DNA of 64,000 nucleotides from Agrobacterium rosae (lineage in GTDB: Bacteria > Pseudomonadota > Alphaproteobacteria > Rhizobiales > Rhizobiaceae): NCBI RefSeq assembly GCF_002915175.1, contig NZ_NXEJ01000006.1:70626-134625 (forward strand). The letters run 5' to 3'. The translations under genes were made by a program, and so were the position numbers. Positions 59,224 to 64,000 of the stretch are shown here, in pieces (position 1 is the first letter of the stretch; each line of letters starts with the position of its first letter). Under the pieces are notes generated by a model. That model was not told the DNA's origin. It ran no database searches and saw nothing but the letters and a program-made list of their open reading frames with translations.

Positions 59224-60713
59224 TTGACGCAAAGTGGCGGAATCCTGTGAAAATCGATGGCTATTTCGCAGACTTCAGCAATAGTGTTATTTTAAGAATC
59301 ACACATCATTCTCAGCAAAACTTCCCACAATCTGTTGTTCAGGATGCGCGCATGAAATTGCTAGAGCCAAATGCGCCGCATGTAAGCCAGCACGAGTTGC
59401 AGGCCATGGCCTACAGCGATCCCCTGACAGGTCTGGGAAACCGGTACCGGCTGCGTGATAAAATCCGCATGCTGGCAGCAGAGCGCGCCAGCGACCCGGC
59501 ACCTTTTACCATTGGGGTCGCGAATATTGACGGTTTCAAACCGATCAACGATCTTTTCGGCGTCGAGGCGGGGGATGAGATACTCTGTCAGGTCGCCCAT
59601 CGCCTCAAGGCCTGTGTGCCGGATGGTGCGGTCGTGACCCGTCATGACGGCGATGAGTTCGCCTTCGTTTTGCCGCTGGTCTTCGAGCGCTCAGGCGCAG
59701 AGCGTGTCGGACATATGATCAAGGACGTGCTGTCTGCGCCCTATGATTTGGGAGACCGGAACGTTCGTCTGTCCTCGTCCTTCGGCTTTGCAATCTACCC
59801 TTTTGCGGGCGAAGAGTTCGAGGATTTGTTGAAGAGCGCGGAAACCGCGCTTTATCGTTCAAAGCGCCGTGGCAGTGGCCAGATCACCGTTTATTCGCGC
59901 GAGATCGCGCAGGAAATGAAACGCGCGACGCAGCTTGAGCAGGCTTTAAGAAACGCTATCATCAACGACGCCGTTGACGTCCATTTCCAGCCTATCGTGC
60001 GTCTCAACGATGCGACGGTCATCGGGTTTGAGGCACTGGCGCGGTGGAACGATCCCGATCTGGGTTTCGTGTCGCCCGCCGTCTTCGTGCCACTAGCTGA
60101 AGAGCGCGGCTTCATCGATGCTTTATCCGAGACGCTCTTGCGCAAGGCCGCGGAAGCGGCACTTTCCTGGCCACGAGAACTGTTCTTGTCCTTCAACCTG
60201 TCCTCGGCACAGTTGATGGATCCCGGTACGGCGGAAAATATCCTGTCGATCCTGCGGCGCGTCGGCCTCGATCCCCGTCGGGTGGAACTGGAGATCACTG
60301 AAACGGCGGTCATGACATCGGCCGATACCGCGCAGCGCATCATCACCGAGCTTCAGCAGGCGGGTGTCCGTATTTCGCTGGACGATTTCGGCACCGGCCA
60401 ATCGAGCCTGGGGCGTTTGCGTGATTTCTCATTCGACAAGGTCAAGATCGACCGCGCCTTCGTCTCACGCATCAGCACCGACCGCCCTTCGGAACATATC
60501 ATCAAGGCCATTGTCGCCATGTGCGACGGGCTTGATCTCGAGGTTGTCGCAGAGGGCATCGAGGATAAAACCGAGGCGGAAAAATTGCGCAGCCTCGGTT
60601 GCGCCATGGGCCAAGGTTATTTCTATGGTCGACCGGTGGATTCTGCGGCAACACACCGCTATCTGCAGGAAAACTATCGCGACATGTCAGCCTCTGGCCG
60701 CGATTTCGGATAG
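59220..60713 (+). CDS. GGDEF-EAL protein, probably a cyclic-di-GMP phosphodiesterase
   Basis: 497 residues. The GGDEF domain (about residues 65-225) has a substituted signature, RHDGDEF, where the first Gly is Asp143, so cyclase activity is doubtful. The EAL domain (about 245-485) keeps the catalytic set: FEALARW, NLSSAQL, EITETAVM, DDFGTGQSSL, KIDRAFV and VAEGIE, so hydrolysis of c-di-GMP is expected. The start at 59220 overlaps the PAS-receiver stop; Met at 59352 is an alternative that would drop 44 residues with no domain. Confidence 0.88.
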   Translation: MIDAKWRNPVKIDGYFADFSNSVILRITHHSQQNFPQSVVQDARMKLLEPNAPHVSQHELQAMAYSDPLTGLGNRYRLRDKIRMLAAERASDPAPFTIGVANIDGFKPINDLFGVEAGDEILCQVAHRLKACVPDGAVVTRHDGDEFAFVLPLVFERSGAERVGHMIKDVLSAPYDLGDRNVRLSSSFGFAIYPFAGEEFEDLLKSAETALYRSKRRGSGQITVYSREIAQEMKRATQLEQALRNAIINDAVDVHFQPIVRLNDATVIGFEALARWNDPDLGFVSPAVFVPLAEERGFIDALSETLLRKAAEAALSWPRELFLSFNLSSAQLMDPGTAENILSILRRVGLDPRRVELEITETAVMTSADTAQRIITELQQAGVRISLDDFGTGQSSLGRLRDFSFDKVKIDRAFVSRISTDRPSEHIIKAIVAMCDGLDLEVVAEGIEDKTEAEKLRSLGCAMGQGYFYGRPVDSAATHRYLQENYRDMSASGRDFG

Positions 60714-60762
60714 TAAGGAGGCGCGTATTACACGTTTGCCAGTGGCCTCTAACCTCTCCGCC

Positions 60763-60844
60763 GTCATGCTCGGGCTTGTCCCGAGCATCTAACGAACCAC
60801 GACATTCAACGTGATCAGATCCTCGGGACAAGCCCGAGGATGAC
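60763..60844. repeat. Second palindromic repeat family, copy B
   Basis: 82 bases. Same plan as copy A (43467-43563): left arm gtcatgctcgggcttgtccc, central aacgaacc block, right arm matching. The middle of the arm reads cttgtccc here against cttgaccc in copy A, and the opposite arm has gggacaa against gggtcaa, so the changes covary. Sits between the EAL gene and the galactose operon. Confidence 0.85.
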
Positions 60845-60894
60845 GAAACGCGGGCGTCTGTGGACTGAAGAAACGTGGCTGAAATGGAAATCAC

Positions 60895-61782
60895 TCAAAC
60901 CCTATAAGCCCCATCCAGCACGCCGTTTACCGTGATACCAAGATCGACAGTCGTTCCGTAAAGCGGATTGGCCTTCACTGTCTCGTCGTCCAGACCTTCG
61001 CAGGCTGAGGTAACAGCAAGGCGATTGGCGGCAGCGCCGAAAAACACCGGGCAGGTCGTCTGTTTCGCTGGCACTTCATATCGGTCGAGATGCTGTCCGG
61101 TCGGTGAATAGCGGTCCACGGCACCGACGCCCCATCGCGCGTTCCAGATGTTGCCTTCAGCATCGCAGACAGCGCCGTCCATGCCACCTTCTTTGCCTGC
61201 CTGATCGATCAGGACTTTGGCCGAGCCGGTTGGAAGGCCCGTCTGTGGGTCCAGCGGCACGCTCATGAGCTTGTTCACTTTTGTGTCGACATAATATCCC
61301 GTTGCGCCATCCGGTGAAAAGCAGATGGCATTGGAAATGCTGATATTCTCGAACAGCGTCGTCACCACGCCCTTGGCCACGTGATAGATGCCGCCTGCAC
61401 CGTTTTCCGCCTTCTTGCCCATGGTGCCGATCCACAGCGAGCCGCTCTGGTGCACACGCCCGTCATTCGAGCGGTTGCCAGGTTTACCAGGCTCGAAATC
61501 GACATGGAGGAAGAGGTCGCCCGTTGCCCGGTCACGAATGAACAGACCTTCTTCGGACGCCAGCAATTGCCGCTTCTCGTCGATCCGTGCCACGACGCTC
61601 GCCATGAAGGGCAGGGCGTGGACGGTTTTCTCGCCGGTCGCCGGATCGAGTTCGTGCAATTCCTTGCCGAGAATATTCAGCCAGCAAAGCTTGTTGCTCA
61701 GCGGATCGAAACTCGGTCCTTCACCCAGATGCATCTGTGTCGCGTCCAGCACCGTGCCTGCAAATTCGTGGATATCAGCCAT
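60895..61782 (-). CDS. SMP-30/gluconolactonase family lactonase (probable galactonolactonase)
   Basis: 295 residues. Six-bladed beta-propeller with calcium-site residues in HLGEGPSFDP, NDGRVHQSGSLWIGTMG and GGMDGAVCDAEGNIWNARWG. Would open D-galactono-lactone to galactonate; gluconolactonase is the alternative name for the family. Substrate inferred from the neighbours dgoA and dgoK. Last gene of the minus-strand operon, 3 bases from dgoA. Confidence 0.85.
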   Translation of the reverse strand: MADIHEFAGTVLDATQMHLGEGPSFDPLSNKLCWLNILGKELHELDPATGEKTVHALPFMASVVARIDEKRQLLASEEGLFIRDRATGDLFLHVDFEPGKPGNRSNDGRVHQSGSLWIGTMGKKAENGAGGIYHVAKGVVTTLFENISISNAICFSPDGATGYYVDTKVNKLMSVPLDPQTGLPTGSAKVLIDQAGKEGGMDGAVCDAEGNIWNARWGVGAVDRYSPTGQHLDRYEVPAKQTTCPVFFGAAANRLAVTSACEGLDDETVKANPLYGTTVDLGITVNGVLDGAYRV

Positions 61783-61785
61783 GGT

Positions 61786-62415
61786 TTATGCTCCGATCGC
61801 AATGTCGTAGGCTTTGATAGTGAGCAACGCGCGTTCCCGAACGTCCGCCGCCGTCATGCCGGGCTTGTAGAGGCTGGTGCCGAGACCAAAGGCTGTTACG
61901 CCGATGCTGGTGTAATCGCTGAAATTCTTGTCGGAAACGCCGCCGACAGCCGCAACCAGCGTATCCTTGGGCAGAATGGCGCGGATGGCGTTGATGCCGG
62001 ATGGGCCAAGAACGCTGGCGGGGAAGAATTTCAGGCCGGTGGCACCGGCTTTCAACGCCAACAAAGCTTCGGTCGGGGTCAGGACGCCCGGCATGGTGAC
62101 CATGCCCTTTTCGCGCGCCGCCGTGATGACCTCGACATCGACATTCGGGCTGACCATCAGCTTGCCGCCTGCCGCATCGAGCTTCGCGACATCTTCGACG
62201 GTCAGTACGGTGCCGGCACCGATCAGCGCATCTGCCGGGGCAAGCTTTGCGGCGATTTCGATGGAGCGAAAAGCGTCGGGCGAATTGAGCGGAATTTCAA
62301 TGGCGCGCAGGCCGCTTTCCAGAAGCACGCTCACCACGCCCTCTGTTTCTTCTGGCCGGATGCCGCGCAGAATGGCGACGAGCGGGTATTTCATTTCGGG
62401 GAAGGGAATACGCAT
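61786..62415 (-). CDS. dgoA: 2-dehydro-3-deoxy-6-phosphogalactonate aldolase
   Basis: 209 residues. Class I KDPG/KDPGal aldolase fold: AILRGIRPEET, GAGTVLTVEDV, and the Schiff-base Lys in TGLKFFPASVLGP. Splits 2-keto-3-deoxy-6-phosphogalactonate into pyruvate and glyceraldehyde 3-phosphate. A KDPG (Entner-Doudoroff) aldolase role is possible, but the dgoK neighbour points to galactonate. Confidence 0.91.
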   Translation of the reverse strand: MRIPFPEMKYPLVAILRGIRPEETEGVVSVLLESGLRAIEIPLNSPDAFRSIEIAAKLAPADALIGAGTVLTVEDVAKLDAAGGKLMVSPNVDVEVITAAREKGMVTMPGVLTPTEALLALKAGATGLKFFPASVLGPSGINAIRAILPKDTLVAAVGGVSDKNFSDYTSIGVTAFGLGTSLYKPGMTAADVRERALLTIKAYDIAIGA

Positions 62416-62427
62416 TGTAAAATCTCC

Positions 62428-63345
62428 TCAGTGCCAGATGGTATGTGCAGCGGCGACAAGCCCGTGGCGAACGGCTTCATCGGCATCGATGGTTACGAAA
62501 TTGATGGACAGGGCGTCGAAGGCCGCCTTGTAAAGCGCGCCCAAAGCGCCGGATGCGATGAGCACCACCTTTGCGCTTTTCGGTGCAGTGGAATGGGCTC
62601 CGGCGATCTCCAGACCGATCATGGTGCCGGAAAGCTTCGCCTTGGCGTCTGTCGCGGAAAGGCCGTGCAGCAGTTGCCCGGACCGGACCGTAAACAGCCG
62701 GTTCGTCGCCATTTGCGGGTTGGCGTAGCTGTCCGCAACGGCTGCGCGGAAGGCAGGCAGATCACCGGTAAAGGCTTCCGCCTCGGAAACGGCATGCGAC
62801 AGGATGGAGTGTTTGGAAATGACGTCGAACAGTTCCCCGGTCATGAAGGTGGAAAAGCCCGTGACCTTCAGATTGCTGACGCTGACCCATTTGGAATGCG
62901 TGCCGGGCATGCAGACCAGTTGATCGCCGGTTCTGTAATCGGCAGACAAGGCACCCAGAAGCTGGGTTTCCTCGCCGCGCATTACGTCAGGTGTTTCTGC
63001 CGCGCGCTGGGCAAGCCCGGGAAGAATACGAATATCGTCAGCCTGGCCCGGTACGCGCACCGCACCCTTCAACACATCCGAGAGATCGGCGGGCACATCC
63101 ACATAACCGGCCTCGACCCAGCCCTGCCGCGCTCCTGCCATACCGCAGATGATGACGGGAAGGCCTGATGGTGCGGAAAGGGCGGCAAGATGGGAGGCCA
63201 GCACCTCTGGAAAACCCGTCCGCATGGCGGTTGTCATGCCTTCGGAACTGCGTCGTTCGCCCAGTATGTCGCCGGATTTGCTCATCAACCAAAGCCGGAA
63301 ACTGGTCGTACCCCAGTCCACGGCAACAAATGCGGCATCGGACAT
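62428..63345 (-). CDS. dgoK: 2-dehydro-3-deoxygalactonokinase
   Basis: 305 residues. The N-terminal phosphate-binding VDWGTTSFRLWLM and MPGTHSKWVSV are DgoK signatures. Phosphorylates 2-keto-3-deoxygalactonate before the aldolase step. Its start overlaps the SDR stop by one base (TAATG). Length is normal. Confidence 0.92.
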   Translation of the reverse strand: MSDAAFVAVDWGTTSFRLWLMSKSGDILGERRSSEGMTTAMRTGFPEVLASHLAALSAPSGLPVIICGMAGARQGWVEAGYVDVPADLSDVLKGAVRVPGQADDIRILPGLAQRAAETPDVMRGEETQLLGALSADYRTGDQLVCMPGTHSKWVSVSNLKVTGFSTFMTGELFDVISKHSILSHAVSEAEAFTGDLPAFRAAVADSYANPQMATNRLFTVRSGQLLHGLSATDAKAKLSGTMIGLEIAGAHSTAPKSAKVVLIASGALGALYKAAFDALSINFVTIDADEAVRHGLVAAAHTIWH

Positions 63346-64000
63346 TACAAAAGACCTCCATCGATGATGATTGTTTGGGCCGTCATGGCGGCAGATGCCG
63401 AAGAGGCCAGAAAGAGACAGGGACCGACGAGATCGTCAGCCGTCAATGCGCGCTTGAGGCACTGGCGCGCAACACCCTGCGAAATCGAATCGTCCGTCAG
63501 CCACAGTTCCTTCTGCCGCTCGGTCACGATCATGCCCGGCAGAATAGCGTTGACGCGAATGTTTTCCGTGCCCAGCCGTCCGGCGAGGCTTTTCGTTAGG
63601 CCGACGATGCCAGCTTTGGCAGAGGCATAGGCCGGCAATTCGCCCATGTTCAGCAGATAGGAAATGGACGAGAAATTGATGATCGACGCGCCCTCGGCTT
63701 TGCGCAGATAGGGCAGCGCCGCCTGTGTCACGAAAAACACCGGCTTTAGGTTTACCGCGTGGTTTGCATCCCAATAATCGCTGGTTACGGTGTCGATATC
63801 GTGTCGATCATCCCAGGCTGCGTTGTTCACCAAAATTTTGATGCCGTCAGTCGCGTCCGCCGCTACCTTCACGGCATGTGCCAGTTGCGATTGATCGCGA
63901 AGGTCGGCTTCGACGAATGTCACAGGATGGCGCGTTCTCGTGGACAGATTTTCGACAAGGCTCTGGCTGGCAGACACATTGATGTCGATGAAGGCGACTT
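63345..64000 (-). CDS. Short-chain dehydrogenase (partial, runs off right edge), probable D-galactose dehydrogenase
   Basis: About 218 residues visible, with the start beyond position 64000; the frame is open to the edge (VAFIDIN before the residues I see). SDR features: LVNNAAWDDRHD, NFSSIS (catalytic Ser), YASAKAGI (Tyr-xxx-Lys) and VNAILPGMI. The operon context suggests oxidation of D-galactose to the lactone; the NAD-binding N-terminal Gly motif is out of view. Confidence 0.82.
   Translation of the reverse strand, partial: VAFIDINVSASQSLVENLSTRTRHPVTFVEADLRDQSQLAHAVKVAADATDGIKILVNNAAWDDRHDIDTVTSDYWDANHAVNLKPVFFVTQAALPYLRKAEGASIINFSSISYLLNMGELPAYASAKAGIVGLTKSLAGRLGTENIRVNAILPGMIVTERQKELWLTDDSISQGVARQCLKRALTADDLVGPCLFLASSASAAMTAQTIIIDGGLL

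Noticed and set aside
61381-63168. 595-codon open frame antisense to the galactose operon
   Set aside because: It runs across three real genes on the other strand (SMP-30, dgoA, dgoK), so it is a product of codon bias.

Overview
The window looks like the circular chromosome of an Agrobacterium/Rhizobium-group alphaproteobacterium, GC-rich and densely coding. Supporting signs are the mannosylfructose-phosphate synthase/phosphatase pair known from Agrobacterium tumefaciens, a tRNA-His without the usual G-1 beside a divergent HisRS, a PdhS-like cell-cycle kinase, endonuclease-type MutL, CtrA-type TTAA-N7-TTAA boxes, and families of palindromic intergenic repeats typical of Rhizobiales. I see no prophage, insertion sequence, CRISPR array or conjugation gene; this is mostly core chromosome.

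Layout. 1-5400: the N-terminal part of a large PAS sensor kinase (running off the left edge) with a CtrA-type box upstream, tRNA-His, and a ppx/gppA-rlmE pair. 5400-12950: an MFS exporter, a Tat-exported metallo-beta-lactamase-fold hydrolase, guaB, a MAPEG protein, a dienelactone hydrolase, a LysR regulator and a DUF1127 protein. 12950-19600 (mostly minus strand): gshA, rsmE, a PiT phosphate transporter, a Nudix hydrolase, then mfpsA-mfppA. 19800-24000: glycolate oxidase glcD-glcE-glcF, interrupted by a palindromic repeat. 24100-28250: an L,D-transpeptidase, tag, a small exported protein, a CopM-like and a second His/Met-rich exported protein, a protein of unknown function and a RelE/ribbon-helix-helix toxin-antitoxin pair.

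28380-31930: hisS-hisZ-hisG, with a second-orientation repeat copy between hisS and hisZ. 31980-33800: a GFA-family protein, DoxX, and a low-GC orphan membrane protein. 33930-36060: groES-groEL with a CIRCE operator and a strong promoter. 36100-43400: chrA-type transporter, a HAD hydrolase, ribF, ileS (with an anomalous low-GC patch in its editing domain) and a lipoprotein. 43600-50100: tadA, an rRNA pseudouridine synthase with a long Arg/Gly-rich repeat tail, rsmD, a patatin, pmbA and an inositol-phosphatase family enzyme. 50250-54000: the lipid A/Kdo operon DUF4170-kdtA-HAD-lpxK. 54100-57230: small proteins, a DUF892 ferritin-like protein, DUF2093 and mutL. 57560-60713: a kinase-less PAS/receiver protein overlapping a GGDEF-EAL protein, with a second CtrA-type box in the upstream intergenic region. 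60895-64000: a D-galactose/galactonate catabolic operon (SDR, dgoK, dgoA, SMP-30 lactonase), cut by the right edge.

The most interesting signals are regulatory. Two exact TTAA-N7-TTAA boxes lie in the promoter regions of signalling genes, and one of them contains a GANTC (CcrM methylation) site within its spacer, in front of the PdhS-like kinase. Next come the ileS patch, the paired tRNA-His/HisRS departure from the universal identity rule, and covarying palindromic repeat families. I found no clear multi-gene system that is wholly unknown.
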